Counted from the first letter of the stretch, positions 48,601-64,000 are shown. The stretch is 64,000 nt of DNA from Anisakis pegreffii (GCA_035041965.1 JAPYMA010000149.1:124001-188000), one strand, 5' to 3'. Notes: generated from the sequence alone by a model not told the origin. A program made the numbers and translations.

Positions 48601-51600
48601 ATTAAGAAAACAAAATTTTCACTTTTGATGTTGTTGAGAATCATTTTTGCAGACATCATCAACTTCAATACCCAGCCCACCAGCTCCTCGTAAAGTCCGT
48701 CCGATCAGTGTACCGAGGTGAGAAATATTTTAGAAATTGCATTAATTCTTCCACATTGTCAACACACGAACGAAATTGAACTAAATTTCATTGTAGATTC
48801 TATTTTCCGAAAGGGAAACCGATTTCAATGGCCGAAAATGAGGCGTCGTTAAGGAGAGCGAGCGATGTTTTCAGCAGATTTAGTGGGAAGGTTTGTGTTC
48901 CGATTGGAATCAATTTATTGCATGTTCGGTTTGTAGATGACGAAGTTGTGTAAGTAAGTAAGGTCATCGTATTTGATATAACAGTTGATTGATTATTCGA
49001 GAGTTCAGGTTGATATATTGGACATGACTGAAGTGTGTAAAGCGGCTGGTATTCCAATATACTGGAAACGAGCCGTTTATGATTCTTGCTGCGGAGCGCA
49101 GTCCAGACCGATCACTCTTAGTGATTTTTCAAATTGGTGGAGTAGGTGAGATTATCGTTATCTTTTGAAATTATCGTTTAATTAGTTTCACATTGAGATC
49201 ATCTCGGCAGTTGAGATTATCCTGGCTATTAGACGTCGAAAATCTAGAGCTCACTAAAGATGAAATATGCATCAAATTATAGGATGACGAGTGCTGCACA
49301 CGATGAAGCATCGCGATTCATCTATGCCCTGGCGGGATCAGAGAGGAATTATATTGTCAAAGAGGACTTAGCACCTCTTTTACAAGACGTTATTGACACG
49401 TTCCCTGGTTTACATTTCCTTCGTGAGGCACAAGAATTTCATGCAAGATACGTTGAAACTGTGAGTTTTTCGTGTTTACTGATCGCCGTTCAATCATTTT
49501 GATGCGATTCCAATAGCAACTTGGTTGTTTGCAGGTGACGGTGAGGATATTTTGGTCGGTGAACCGCTCATGGTCAGGTCGTATAACTGCTAATGAATTG
49601 AGGCGATCAAACTTCCTCGAAGTGAGTCGAATGCTTGTGTTATTTATCACTTTATTGTTTATGGATATCAGCGTATTCATCTTTGCCTTTTTTTTAATTT
49701 ATGTTTTAAATTCAGCCATGAATTTCTGTGGAACTCTTGAATCGGACCCGTTACTTATCCAAAGACTTTGATTACGCGTATTTCAGACAGTTCGAAAGCT
49801 GGAAACAACAGATGATATCAACACAATAACCGATTACTTCAGTTATGAGCACTTCTATGTGATTTATTGTAAATTCTATGAAATTGATAAAGACCATAAT
49901 TTGATTATTAATAAAATTGATATGTCACAACACTGTAATGGTGGTAAGTATTATATTTGATTGCGCATATTATTGCATAACTCTGATTTTCAATGAACTC
50001 ATGTCATTTCCAAACGGAGTGATCAAATATATTCCCTTCATTTTTTCATCACTTCAAAGCTTCCAATTCATTGTTCCATTAAAGGACTCTGACCACTCAT
50101 TTTTTGACCAATCTATGATTATATCAAAGTATTTTTCGTGGTACTTTCAGTGGTTTTCGCCTGCAATTTGTCAAAGTAGTGGAAAATTAATGAAAAAGTA
50201 ATGTAATTCACAGTAAATGGGATTATTGCATTACGCATGGCGTGCGAATCAGTGCACGTTTCTAGATAGAAATGAAAATGTTATAATAGTTAAAATAAAT
50301 TTCGATCCGTCACGTTGTTGTTTTTATTGCATATAGCACTAGTTGTTGCATTTGAAAATGCATAATTCATTCGAAACATGGGAAATGAATCAATCAATTA
50401 ATCTTCGTTATCGTAATTACTATGATAGTCATTATTACAGCAATACCACCACGGGTTATCGATAGGATATTCAGTGGCGCAGTTACAAGAGCACCACCTG
50501 GACAGCGTACTCGTGAGACCGTTGAAACAGTCAACTATACAGATTTTGTGGCCTTTCTGCTAGCTGAAGAGGATAAAAAGCATCCAACAAGGTGCACCAA
50601 TTAATCGTTGATCTCTTGCTTATTTGTTTCATGAATCATTCAAATTAATGGTTTATTTGCTACTTCAAGTTTCGTTTGTTTTCAGCATAGAATATTGGTT
50701 CAGAGTTTTGGATTTAGACGGTGATGGGTTGTTGTCACTTTATGAGATGGAGTACTTCTACAATGGTGTTAAAACAAAGATGGATCAGCATAATATCGAT
50801 TCGATGCGATTTGATGATGTCGTTTGTAATGTAAATTTTGAGGCATTCACATTATTGGATTGAGCAGTTTTCATTTAACTTCAAAATATATCGTTCAATC
50901 AATTACGATATAGTGTGCCACCTGATTGAGTCAGTCCAATGAATATAAAAATACATATCTCAATATGTTCACCTTACTTGAAGTTTCATATGCTAATGTT
51001 GTTAGATATCACCTCATCAAATTAATTCTTGTTACATACCGGATGTTGTTGTCACAGTTTCATTAAAATGGATCCCTTCTTGGTAAATCATTGACAATTC
51101 CATGAATGAAAATCTTAAGCGGATCAGAATATACCAGAGCTTGTAACAGAGTAATTCGAGTTCATTATCTCTTGCTTTCAGTGCCTTATCTCTCAATAAA
51201 TGCACAACCTGTCATGAATCGGCCCCGCCAAACACTTGTTCAAAACAAACCTCTCTAGACGCAAACATTGATCCCGTATCAGTGCTAAATTCAAGTATAT
51301 TTGCAGTTATTAGACTTGGTGCGACCACAGCAATCGAATGTGGTAACACTATCAGACTTGAAGAAATGCTCAATGTGCACTAAATTCTTCAATACGTTCG
51401 TTAATTGGGTGAAATATTATGAACAAGAATCCAGTGAGGGTGAACGGGCCACTGTGGTTAGTTGTTGTTGAATTGTTGGAACTGAAAGGGGTGAGTTGAG
51501 ATCATTTGCACATAAAAGACTTACAGACCGATGGTGAAGAGGAGTTGAGTGATTGGGATCGATACTGTCTTGAGGAATATGAAGCTTTGATGGCCGATGA

Positions 51601-52016
51601 TCAAGAAAATGAGGAACCCGAAGATATGTACGTTATTCATTCTCCGTTTACGATGTAAAATATCGAATTTCAACAAGTGAATGCTTATTTTATATTTTCG
51701 TTACTAGTTCAAACTATTCACCACAATTCTACACGAAATATCATTGAAATGAACAAGCTTCATCAAGATAAAATCATCGCTAACATTCAATCCTTATGAT
51801 AACTGATAACAAAGTTGTGTTTGTAATGTCGAAAAGGTAGGTGCCTAAAACTTTGGGTCGTAATTTCACAAGGTTATTTATTGCAGAAATTTGAATTTGG
51901 ACGATGATGATGATGCGATGAATGGAGGAACAAACGTTTGTACGACAGTTAATATGCCGTTACGAGAGTTTGCTGACAATGCAACACCACATTCAACTGC
52001 ACTTGAAGCGCTGTAG
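42670..52016 (+). CDS. PPP2R3A: PP2A regulatory subunit B'' (PR72/PR130-like), 15 exons
   Basis: Exons: 42670-42994, 47194-47254, 48028-48099, 48357-48471, 48653-48717, 48797-48890, 49009-49145, 49283-49460, 49535-49621, 49787-49943, 50441-50591, 50686-50830, 51307-51456, 51527-51627 and 51887-52016. They give about 655 residues. From residue 211 (VPRFYFPKG) to about 600 every block of the animal B'' family is present in order: LLQDVIDTFPGLHFL, FWSVNRSWSGRIT, ITDYFSYEHFYVIYCKF, IERIFSGAVTR-type (DRIFSGAVTR), YTDFVAFLLAEEDKKHPTSI and LSDWDRYCLEEYEALM. The two EF-hand loops are at 412-423 (DKDHNLIINKID) and 490-501 (DLDGDGLLSLYE), with all ligand positions of the second intact. The subunit brings Ca2+-responsive targeting to the PP2A A/C core dimer. 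The N-terminal 210 residues are basic and Ser-rich and not conserved; exons 1 and 2 are inferred from phase. The exon 1 donor could be AAG|GTGAGT instead, which would break the frame. A poly(A) signal lies at 52544. Confidence 0.93.
42995..47193 (+). other. 4.2-kb first intron of the PP2A B'' gene
   Basis: This long intron holds several weak frames. A plus ATG frame at 44207-44581 encodes 124 residues, rich in Phe, Ile and Cys. A plus frame at 43922-44119 ends SRSFEEFTLSTSEIT. A minus frame at 45369-45569 (66 codons, ending IQTISGDFIES) is the most protein-like. None has a confirmed splice partner, so nested or alternative first-exon use is open. Confidence 0.3.
45369..45569 (-). other. possible nested exon, antisense in PP2A B'' intron 1
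   Basis: The minus frame reads FMHIKHLQPLNAKRMSKTNT then LDYYDIQKNLITVRSILIST and ends GDFIES before TGA. The balanced, polar composition differs from chance frames in this AT-rich DNA. No splice sites were confirmed. Confidence 0.25.
47693..47727. repeat. TATCCTTT short tandem repeat
   Basis: The unit TATCCTT(T) is repeated about four times with one interruption, in intron 2 of the PP2A B'' gene. Confidence 0.8.
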
Positions 52017-52549
52017 CATAAAAACTGATCGTATTTGTTTTTAATTTCTCATTAAGTATGTTCATTTGTAGAGCATTATTGAATTGTTTTGTTTATGATG
52101 TGATGTTATACTATGTGCCAAATGAATACTACGCTCCGATTGTCATCTCTTTTTAGACCGATCCGTCTGTTTCAATGAACGCAATTGAAATCTAGACACA
52201 TTTTTACTGAATTCGTCATTGCACAATTGCCACAAATTATCACAGAAAGCAATTATCAACCAGATCTCAATTTAAGGTTCCGTGATTCTCGGATATTTGC
52301 AGTGGTGGAATGCATTTGTTCTTGATGTCATACATGAGACTGAAGCCGTATTTTGCAAGTATGTTGCGTGACAGCGGCAAATTTGACAAACATCGAGTTA
52401 TTCATTTGCCCTTTTGTTTTGTAAAAAGATTAGAAATTCATGGGGTAACGTGTTCATTTTTTGATGTGCAAATGCAATCTTTGTTGATTTTTTTTTTTTT
52501 GAATGTTTATACTCGTACTACCGTATGTTAAGGATGATTATGTAATAAA
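52017..52549 (+). promoter_or_regulatory. 3' untranslated region and poly(A) signal of the PP2A B'' gene
   Basis: The first clear AATAAA after the TAG stop lies at 52544-52549, giving a 3' untranslated region of about 0.53 kb. It includes a T run at about 52488-52500. The plus ORF at 52310-52531 lies entirely within it and is ignored. Confidence 0.5.
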
Positions 52550-54594
52550 TGTGATTCATTAACTGTTCGATTAATTTGAAATTCGTTGAATAATTCAACT
52601 TGAATGATTATTTCATTGCTCCAGTTCTGATCAGCTGGTCAGCATGAGCTGATAACTCTAATTGTAAGGTAATTCAGCTGAGTTTTACAACCGAAATTCA
52701 TTGTTTATGTAGTAAATTATTGTTAATTGTATGCGATGTTTGATAGATACGTTATAAAACAAGATATTTTGCTCATTTAGGCCATATTCATACTTCGTTT
52801 TCATTCAGTTTGTTGATTTTCTTTGCTCTGAACTATTCGAATGGCAATGAAAGCTTTATGTAGTTTCTATTTCTCTGTATAGTCGTCAATGGATAATATC
52901 GTTGTTATTATTATCTTCGTTGTTGTTCTCATGATTGCTAATCTGTTAACGTTAATATTTATCTGAAGTGCTGGTCACTGACGGATGCAACATTGTAAAT
53001 GTGAAGTGGTTAGGGCAGCAGCAACGTCAGTTGCTTCGATCTCGTAAACTGACACTTAAATATTCACTGAAATATCAATCTTTCAGGCAATCATTTGCAG
53101 TTTCCATTTCTGTGATTTAATTGTAGCAGAACAAAAATTCCACAAAAATTCCACAAAAAATCAGCCTCATAAAAAGATGCCAACCACCCTTTCCTGAATA
53201 TTAACAAATATGAACAAAAGAGAAGACAGATGACGATTGAGAGTGGATTTTATTTTACGAAACTCGTCAGATACTGTAGTTTTCGTTCCTTTTTGTTGTC
53301 TTATGTGTGAAAAAATGGTTTCATGAGCCTTGATGATGATGATGGTGATGAAGTGTTGTTGTCAACATTATTTGTCTTGAGTCGTTCGTTTCAGTTCGAA
53401 AAATAATTCGGTTTTGTTATATCGATGAATAAAGTTGAACTGTTGATTCTAACGTTTATAGTCCACAATGAATGTGGTCACTGATGCGAATGAAACTCAT
53501 CAACGGCTGTTATTAGCTAGTGTCAATTTAAAGATTGGGATGAGCATGGATGGACATCTCAGAAAAGAATGCGAATTCAACTAATCTTGATGACATTCAG
53601 CGTGAGAGATTCTCGAAAAATTTCTTTTAAGCGATTTTGTGTAGTCGAATATTGAACTTTGTGTACTGACTGAGCATATAATACATTTGTGAGTCGTAAA
53701 TTGCAATGACCATTGCTATTCGCAATCAATATTATACCAAAATTGAATTTCAAAACCAGTTCTTAACATATGTAGATGTATGTGGTAAAGGATTATTGAG
53801 AGATGATGTTCATGAATTCAGTTGAAATATTTTCAGAGGAAAATTTCACATGATTATTAAAAAGACATATGATCATGAAATGCGATGAAGTGAGCAAATT
53901 ATTCTTTATATTTCGGTAAAGGGGTACAACTATTGGTTGAGGTTGTGTTTCGATGATGTCTTATAGCGTTTAGCGTTGCTTGGAAGCACAACAGATTAAT
54001 TACTTAAAGTGCACGTTCGATTGGTTCCGGGTAGGTCAGTTGTAACGAATAAACTTGACGAATCGCGAGTGATCTGATGTGAATTTGAAATCAATCTTCG
54101 GAAGTGAATATGTTCAATTTTATGCTATTAAACTTTTGTTGCCAATAAAAATTTTCTCCCTATCGTTTGCTGTTCACATTGTTCAATAAAGATAGTTTGA
54201 CGGTATGTTTATGCAAACTTAAAGAACGATTTCTTGCAGAACGTCACTTTCTGCAGAACGATTTGATCTGAAGATTATTGAATTATTCATTGCTTTATTT
54301 GTTTTAAGATCTTTATTCATTGATATTTTATCTGTATATATTTATCATTATCACACGACCATTGAGGGGATGTTCTCGAAATGTTTAGATTCGGTTTGTG
54401 GAATGTCCTTAACATTCTTATCACAAATGCGACGACTACCAGATATGCTTTCGTGCGGTTGTGCTTGCATGCAACGACGTATTTCATTTCGATATCAAAT
54501 ATCGAGCACTTCAACACATCCACATTTAATTGGATGTGATATTACTCTCATCTACTAAATAAGTTGAATTGACTGCGTTCACTGGCACAAAATT
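52550..54594. other. intergenic, one small ATG ORF
   Basis: An ATG frame of 38 codons at about 53467-53583 (MNVVTDANETHQRLLLASVN, ending HLRKECEFN) has balanced composition and could be a small protein or first exon. GATG/GATGGTGATG triplet runs lie near 53332-53352. Nothing else is supportable. Confidence 0.25.
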
Positions 54595-54958
54595 AATTAT
54601 TTGCGTGAGGTCTACAGAGTATACTGAAGCAGTTCCATTAAATACGCTGAATAAACTCTAGCTGGTTTCGTTTTTCATTGTTTCACTTTACTCGAATTTT
54701 GTTCATTGAATCGACGATGTGACAATGAACATTCAATAAATAATTTCTCCTGTCAATAAGATGTGGCGTGTGAGCAAAGTTCATCAAAACTTGTCAGGTG
54801 TGATCGTTTGTTTTATTCTTAACAATCGGATTATGAATCAGAAACGATATTCATTCCGAGAGTGTCTCATGCATTCCCAACTGATGCTAAGCAAAAGCAG
54901 CTAGAGGTTATTCAATGGAACTGCTTCAGTACATTGTGTAGACCTCACGCAAATAATT
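54595..54958. mobile_element. 364-bp MITE with about 48-bp terminal inverted repeats
   Basis: The left end AATTATTTGCGTGAGGTCTA, continuing through CTGAAGCAGTTCCATT to about 54641, is the near-exact reverse complement of 54911-54958. The interior has no transposase. The outer ends are AATTATTTGCG/CGCAAATAATT. A second copy of the last few bases (GCAAATAATTA) occurs just outside at about 54970. It fits a non-autonomous DNA transposon. Confidence 0.85.
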
Positions 54959-58241
<3,283 letters not shown>

Positions 58242-58475
58242 TCATTTAACTCCATCATAATACTGTTGATTATTAGTCACTGCTGTGCAATTCAGCAACA
58301 AATTTATCACACGTTTATTGCTATCGTTAGTAGGAAGAATTGGTTTATCTACTGCTTTGAATAGTATGCAAATATAGTTGGTTTTAGTTGAATTGTACGT
58401 CAGAAGAATCAATCGTTTATCTATTGTGTGCAAGTATTGCTGGTTTTGTGCATTCTTTGACATGTTGAACTGCAT
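58242..58475 (-). CDS. small orphan ORF, 77 residues
   Basis: A minus ATG (or a second ATG four codons later) opens 77 codons: MQFNMSKNAQNQQYLHTIDK, then a hydrophobic YICILFKAVDKPILP part and a polar tail ending QQYYDGVK. The composition is balanced enough to be a protein. There is no family match, no signal peptide and no splice evidence, so it may be chance. Confidence 0.25.
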   Translation of the reverse strand: MQFNMSKNAQNQQYLHTIDKRLILLTYNSTKTNYICILFKAVDKPILPTNDSNKRVINLLLNCTAVTNNQQYYDGVK

Positions 58476-58748
58476 TCGTAATTAGATATGACGCAGTGCA
58501 ATATTTGCCATGTTCAAATCATCTGCATCTCCAAGAAAGCTTCACAGAGAAGGTGGACATCTGTGTGAGTGTTGGAATTTAGAGCGTGGGTGAATCATGG
58601 AAAAGCGTACAACTTTTCGAATGTTCGCAAATAATTCAAACCTTTTAGTGGTTTAGTGCATCTGATGATGAGTCATCGTTTATGCAGTCTGCTTCTTGAA
58701 ATAGTGTTCTCTCGAGATGGTTTGCTATTTGAGGTTTTCGAATGATGA

Positions 58749-58775
58749 AAATGGATGGATGGATGGATGGATGGC
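58749..58775. repeat. (GGAT)n microsatellite
   Basis: About six GGAT units. The same tetranucleotide recurs at about 14193, 21722 and 63855 in this window. Confidence 0.95.
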
Positions 58776-59142
58776 ATTCGATTTTAATGTGTCCGTGAGA
58801 GCACAGAAGTATTTCGCACGCTCCTCACTCTTATGCAATAAATTCAATTCAATGACAATGATTATTCCTCTTTTCCCATCATTACCTCACAACATTCAAT
58901 AATTTTGCAATAAATTTGAGAGTGTCTTATTCCTGCACTTGTCCAGAATAATCATCTGGATTGCACTTATTGATCACTTCATTATCTGACTGTCAAGAAC
59001 TGAGCGGTTGGAACTCTCTTCCATACTTCCATTTTATGTACAGCAATGAGTCGTCTTTGTTAACTGGACGGTTAAGAGAGGTGTCACTCGTTTGATCAAT
59101 TATTTTAAAATATCATTTGATTTCGTTGCTTTAACATCCAAA

Positions 59143-59448
59143 TCAATTCAGAATAGAGGAGGGAAGTGCAATGGAATATATCGAAAAAGAATTCGTGTGG
59201 CGATTACGAGCAAATATAAGCAAATAACTTTCGAGCAAAATGTGTTTAATCTCCACACAACTTCCATTCTTTTGAAGAAGTTTGCGATGTGAAAACGTTG
59301 CGAAATAATGTATATTTATTTGATTCGTTAGCGATATTGTTTTCTGTTTGTAAGGATTCATCTTATTCCACAATCGGCATAAATCCACAAGTCGTTTTTT
59401 TCTTCTGTTATCCGTCACTCGAATGCTCTCAAATATACGAAAATTCAT
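59143..59448 (-). CDS. orphan ORF, 101 residues
   Basis: A true minus ATG at plus 59446-59448 opens MNFRIFESIRVTDNRRKKRL, VDLCRLWNKMNPYKQKT and about 60 further residues to a TGA. The N-terminal part is basic and protein-like; the C-terminal part is more hydrophobic. A plus frame (59289-59582) overlaps it, so strand is not certain. No family was recognised. Confidence 0.3.
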   Translation of the reverse strand: MNFRIFESIRVTDNRRKKRLVDLCRLWNKMNPYKQKTISLTNQINIHYFATFSHRKLLQKNGSCVEIKHILLESYLLIFARNRHTNSFSIYSIALPSSILN

Positions 59449-59582
59449 TACTTATATCATTTTTTCACATAGTAAGATCTTATAAAATGCTCTCGCAAAT
59501 ACTCGTAAGTATTTTGGAGGGTACAAATGACTTCGTTTGTAGCGTTTTATTACATATGACTCTTAAGCTGTTTATTCAATGA

Positions 59583-62206
59583 AAAAAAAACGACCGTTAT
59601 TTGTTAATACCGAAAGCCTTTCCTGGGCGAACTGTCAACAGAATTGTCATTGTTGACTGTGAAAACTGTAAACTGTACTGCATTTCTTCCGACTGATTTC
59701 GGCTCTCGATCGTTTGCTCTAATGCTTTAAGCATTCGCAGTATTCGGAATCACTTCAATCGCGAACCTCTCCCTCACAAATTTTGAAATAGATTTTGCAA
59801 AAAATATTTTGATTAATGTTCACAAAATATTTCACGTTCACAAACGAAATGAAGAAATCAAAATATTTATGCATATACAGTTGTTGAACACAGACGAAAT
59901 TGTTCTGAATGCAGTAGTCACTGTGAAAGTAATCGATGTGATAATTTTTCATGAAATTTATGATGTTCACGAGATGTTGAAGACGGTGATAAATGAGCGA
60001 TAAATTGTTATTTAGCACCTTGTACGATTCACAACTTCTCGTCACATGAACAGTAAAGGTGATGAACCACCTTGTGATGTAACAATTTTTTTTGAGATGG
60101 CGCCACAAAGCATTCACCTAATCATCCATATGTTGCTCATAATTCTACCGAAAAAATGAAATTGATATATTAGTAAGCATAGTAGTAAGATTATTAGTAA
60201 GATTTCGATCCATTTAAAACATTTCGTGTTATTCGAGCCGACTGAAAGGTTAGCTTAGACACCACAATTTTCATGATATTACCGGCGAACGAGTGCAAAT
60301 GTTGTCTACTCAAATGTATCAGCCTCTAGTGTATCAATTTCAGCTCATTTATAACAACATTCATTCCAGATTACCAATGTTTTCGTGCGGAAACGTTTCT
60401 AAATGAATATTATATTATTAATTTCATCGACTGAACTTATTATTACATTGTTAATAAAATGATTTCAATCGATGGAACAGTCTATTTTTGACCTGTCCTC
60501 ATTCGAATATTCACAATCAGTTATCGAGTGATTCGATTGACTTAAACAGTTTCAGTTTATTGTATTTCAAGCAACATGCTATTTCTGTATTTCTCACTGT
60601 TCATATTTCATCTTATTAGTTAACTTTATGAAGAGAACAGAAATTCGTTGTTTTAATTTCATCGGATCTTCTTCGTAATCGATTACATTACGTAATATTA
60701 AATTTTGTCGAGTGAGTTATTTCATCTTCGATATTGTAACAGTTTTTGCGCTGAATCCGTATATGCAATGCATTTCACCGTTGAATCGTTCGTCACTGAA
60801 GTGCGATATTAGCTAGAGCTATTACTGCAATGTTTGCATTGATCAGTAAGTATCGCGTCGGAGGTTATTTTTTTTAACTGAACGGATTCCCCAGCGATTC
60901 TGACTTATCTTTTCGCATTGATTGCAAATGCGTGATCCATTCCTCCATACGATCTATCATTTTAAGTTATTCACAGTTTCATGTTTTGCATCTCCTCCAA
61001 ACGAAACAAACCCACATACACACCAAAACAGTCTGGAACATTGCCGTATCCTCCGCTGGTGTTCGACTCTACCGTATCTCATGTAACATTGTACCAGCTA
61101 TACTCACAAATCAGTTCGTGTAACGATACCGTCACGTTTAAAATCTTAACGGAAAAAATGATTATGAGATAAAATTGAAAAAAAATCTTACTGACGCCCG
61201 AAAGAATTAGTAAATGAAAGTGTGAAGAAACCAACTTCACTGTTGAAATTAGCGTGAATAGTTGCTTCAGAATCAAAGGAAATGGATCTAACAAAAACAC
61301 TAACAGTCATAGCTCAGTAATGGATGATGCCACGGGAAAATCGGTTTTGCACTTGGAATCAGCGTAAAAAGCTGATCCAACTTAGTATTAATACCTACTA
61401 TTCATACCTCATTCATCACTTACATTCGTAATTATAATCAAAATTTTCACCTCCATTATCGATCGATAAAGCGTAAATGGCTGATCCTCAAGTAACAAAA
61501 AATGAGTGTCTCATTGAGAATCAGAATATCATTGTTTGAATGTGATCCGTTAATATATTCTCATGTTTCGCTTATCAAGACGTGTTTCTTGAGAAATATC
61601 AGTTGAACGTAATAACAGTCATCCAAACGTACTGCGAATGATGTTCATATGAGCAAGTAAATAAACCACTTAAATATTTATGTTTTGATATGATAGGATT
61701 TGTCTGTTGATAATCTTCATGAAGTTTGTATTCATTGCTGTATGTGCGTCATTCTATAAACATTACGATGTTGATAAAATACTCGCCGAACATATTAAAA
61801 AAACCTTTTTAATCACTTCTCATATCCACAGTACAACAAAAATGTTATCATTAGTTTCCATAGCAATAATATTCAGCTCTACTCTCGGCTTCTGACAGTT
61901 TGTTTCTTCTATACGAACCAACTGAAGCATTAACGTGCGATGCTTTGTGTTGTTGAATTAAAGAGAAATTGTGATACTCACTATATGAATCAACAGTTTA
62001 TGATAGAGTGCAAGCCAACCGACCAACGATTTCAGCCGCACGCCATTTTAAGTAGGATAAGCTCAAACACCTTTCCGGTCCCACGTTCTAGCTTCCCATC
62101 AGCAATCATTGAAATATGTGCATGGGAGAGTAGAGTATCAATTGCTCGCTATTATGTCATTGATGTTGATTGAACTCGAGTGATAATTGCGTATTTTTGC
62201 TTTTTT
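59583..62206. other. intergenic, ambiguous frames
   Basis: At 59809-60003 the plus frame (HIQLLNTDEIVLNAVVTVKV) and a 120-codon minus frame overlap. The plus frame loosely recalls an SPFH/stomatin beta strand but is too short to call. A GTAAGATTATTA-type short repeat lies near 60175-60205. Nothing else is supportable. Confidence 0.25.
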
Positions 62207-62356
62207 GCATAACCTATAAGGTGCATGATAACTGCATAACCCGTAAGGTGCATATGCCGATGAGTGATTACTCTGAAGTTTTTTGGACACATACAAAGAA
62301 ATAAATCAATAAGCATTAAAGGACACATCCAAAAAAATAAATCAATAAGCATTAAA
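62207..62356. repeat. two adjacent tandem duplications
   Basis: A 20-bp unit (GCATAACC.. AAGGTGCAT) occurs at 62207-62226 and 62234-62253 with two differences. A 36-bp unit beginning GGACACAT occurs head to tail at 62285-62320 and 62321-62356 with two differences. They lie 31 bp apart, so this looks like a locally duplicating patch. Confidence 0.9.
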
Positions 62357-63496
62357 TTCCACTGAACGTGATATAAAAGGGTTATCATCGTATGATAGCA
62401 GTCAGCATGAGGAGATTAAGCAGTGCATGTATCTTTACAATATTGTCCAATAACAGTAATGTAATTCTTCTTAGAGCACAATTAAGGAACGAAACGGCTG
62501 ACAAGATCACATTATGACAGAGTGATAACAGTTGACAACTTTTATCACAATTCTTTTGGCCATTCGCTCATCGACCATCTACCGTCCCAATTCACTCTTA
62601 ATGATGAAATTGATGGGAATATTTTTTCTCAAAATGATGGTTGTTGACAACTTCTTCATAATGATTACCATTGTAGATTTATTACATCAACAATTTCGGT
62701 TCCAGCAAGAGACCCATCAAACAAATTGATAAGTTTTCTTTTACAGGCTCAACGATAGATCACAGTTTGCAAAGTTTATCGGACTGCTTCAAAAACTTTG
62801 CTCATTTTTCAACTTCACAATGCTTTGTATGCATAAAGAAGAAAGCATTTTTTTCACCGATTTAACTTCATTTCGTTGTTTATTTCGAGTAACATTTTAA
62901 ATGTTCTCGAGTTACGTTCTATAATATTAAGAGGATATTCGAACTGAACTGACTAGATGAGACCGCAAACATGTTGTATGATTTGAACTTTCCAATGAAA
63001 CAGAACATCAAATCAGACAAGCAATAACACCAAATTCTGTTTACTGCTTTTCTGAAAGTGCATTCTGAAATAAACAAAAACAGAGTCAAAGTCACTGGGA
63101 ATGAACTATTGATGGGGAATTAATCAAATACTTCTATTTAATTGAATTCATTTATCGCTCTTTCAAGGCAAACAATTCCGATAATCATTCGTTAGCAACT
63201 GCTTTCTGACAGTTATTGTTACGGTGTATTGCTGCTTCATAGAAGGACTACGATTTATGATAATCGAAATATTAACAAAAAAAAACGATTACATCTGAAA
63301 TTCTAGTCATTAAACATCACCATGCATCCAGTCATGCATCCATCACAAAACACCTCAAGTATCAAAAATTGTCACCGATATTATTACATTCGAATGCAGC
63401 AGCACACAAACACACACACAGCTGTGCACGTACGCAAGCACACAACACACCAGTCAACGTATCAGCTAGAGTCTTCTCAATGTATTTATTGTCGTA
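62357..63496. other. intergenic, one weak plus frame
   Basis: A plus frame at about 62486-62650 without ATG (SHYDRVITVDNFYHNSFGHS, then LIDHLPSQFTLNDEID) is protein-like but short and lacks splice sites. A CA-rich tract lies at about 63403-63450. Confidence 0.25.
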
Positions 63497-63775
63497 TTAG
63501 GGCCATGCTTTGTGCTCATTCAGTTTCCCTAGTTCATTCCCATCATTTAAATCCCTTGCTCTGAACCAGCCAACCAACTGGGCAGCAATAGCAGCACACA
63601 AGCAGCATAAGAGATGAGATCGAACAGTCAAACGACAGCACAGCAGCACATATTTATTGATTCGTATTTCATATGATACTCCTTGCCTGTACGCTCTCTG
63701 TCTGCATACGTTTTTGCTCGTTGGATTATCCAATTCTGCGTGTATTGCTTTCTTTATCTCATCCTTTATCTTCAT
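63497..63775 (-). CDS. orphan ORF, 92 residues, possible membrane protein
   Basis: A minus ATG at plus 63773-63775 is preceded at once by TTCACAG, a possible spliced-leader or intron acceptor. The frame reads MKIKDEIKKAIHAELDNPTS at the start, then a cysteine-rich hydrophobic stretch (LLCCLCAAIAAQLVGW) at about 54-70 and a polar tail ending KLNEHKAWP. One membrane segment is plausible. Part of the Cys/Ala run comes from GCTGCT-type sequence, so chance cannot be excluded. Confidence 0.35.
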   Translation of the reverse strand: MKIKDEIKKAIHAELDNPTSKNVCRQRAYRQGVSYEIRINKYVLLCCRLTVRSHLLCCLCAAIAAQLVGWFRARDLNDGNELGKLNEHKAWP

Positions 63776-64000
63776 TCTGTGAACAACGACGGCATTTCTT
63801 TGCGTTGGAACAGTGCTTCTTGCTCATATCCTTGCATCTAGATTAGACACTTACGATGGATGGATAGCCGAAAGCTTTCGCGTTGCTCATTCATTACTTT
63901 TGAGTGATCCATTTCGAATGGGCCGTATCTTTTTTGGTGTAGCATTTATTTAGGAGGATTTAGTTCGAATGGAGACTAACGATAGGAGATCGTTTGGTTT
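63776..64000. other. right edge of window
   Basis: No feature beyond a short GGAT repeat at about 63855. Confidence 0.4.

Noticed and set aside
49390..49680. 96-codon minus ORF
   Set aside because: It is the antisense shadow of PP2A B'' exons 8 and 9.
59809..60003. Plus frame recalling an SPFH/stomatin strand
   Set aside because: The resemblance is a few residues only, there is no conserved core, and a longer minus frame overlaps it.

Overview
This window is AT-rich animal DNA, almost certainly from a nematode. Three features point there: short exons between AT-rich introns with worm-type TTTCAG-like acceptors, a gene whose cysteine pattern resembles the nematode CX module, and acceptor-like sites just upstream of several start codons that could take a spliced leader. 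The species cannot be named from the sequence. No bacterial, phage or CRISPR features were seen. The coding models were built by hand from splice sites, intron phase and protein likeness, because most exons are too short to show up as long open frames.

Layout. (1) 1692-5437, minus strand: a nine-exon gene for a secreted or single-pass membrane protein with a CX-like cysteine motif. A plus-strand tRNA-Gln(CTG) gene at 3846-3917 lies inside its fifth intron. (2) 5.4-18.4 kb: mostly non-coding, with a convincing minus-strand terminal exon at 11936-12119, a decayed transposase fragment near 16.2 kb and simple repeats. (3) 18417-28226, plus strand: a thirteen-exon gene for a Ser/Thr/Asn/Gln-rich, largely disordered protein of about 1056 residues, with a paxillin-like LD motif and two charged helical stretches. 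I could not assign it to a family. (4) 28.2-42.6 kb: a long sparse region with several isolated candidate exons on both strands and several palindromic or MITE-like elements. (5) 42670-52016, plus strand: a fifteen-exon gene for a protein phosphatase 2A B''-type (PR72/PR130, PPP2R3A-like) regulatory subunit. This is the most secure assignment, with two EF-hand loops and all core blocks in order. (6) 52.5-64 kb: no gene could be assembled. It holds a 364-bp inverted-repeat element, a 110-bp TA microsatellite, tandem repeats and a few small orphan ORFs with real ATG codons.

The three spliced genes have no evident joint pathway. Beyond PP2A regulation, the points of interest are the unassigned scaffold-like protein, its three introns that would add an immediate stop if retained, poly(A) signals overlapping stop codons in two genes, and several overlapping palindromes.
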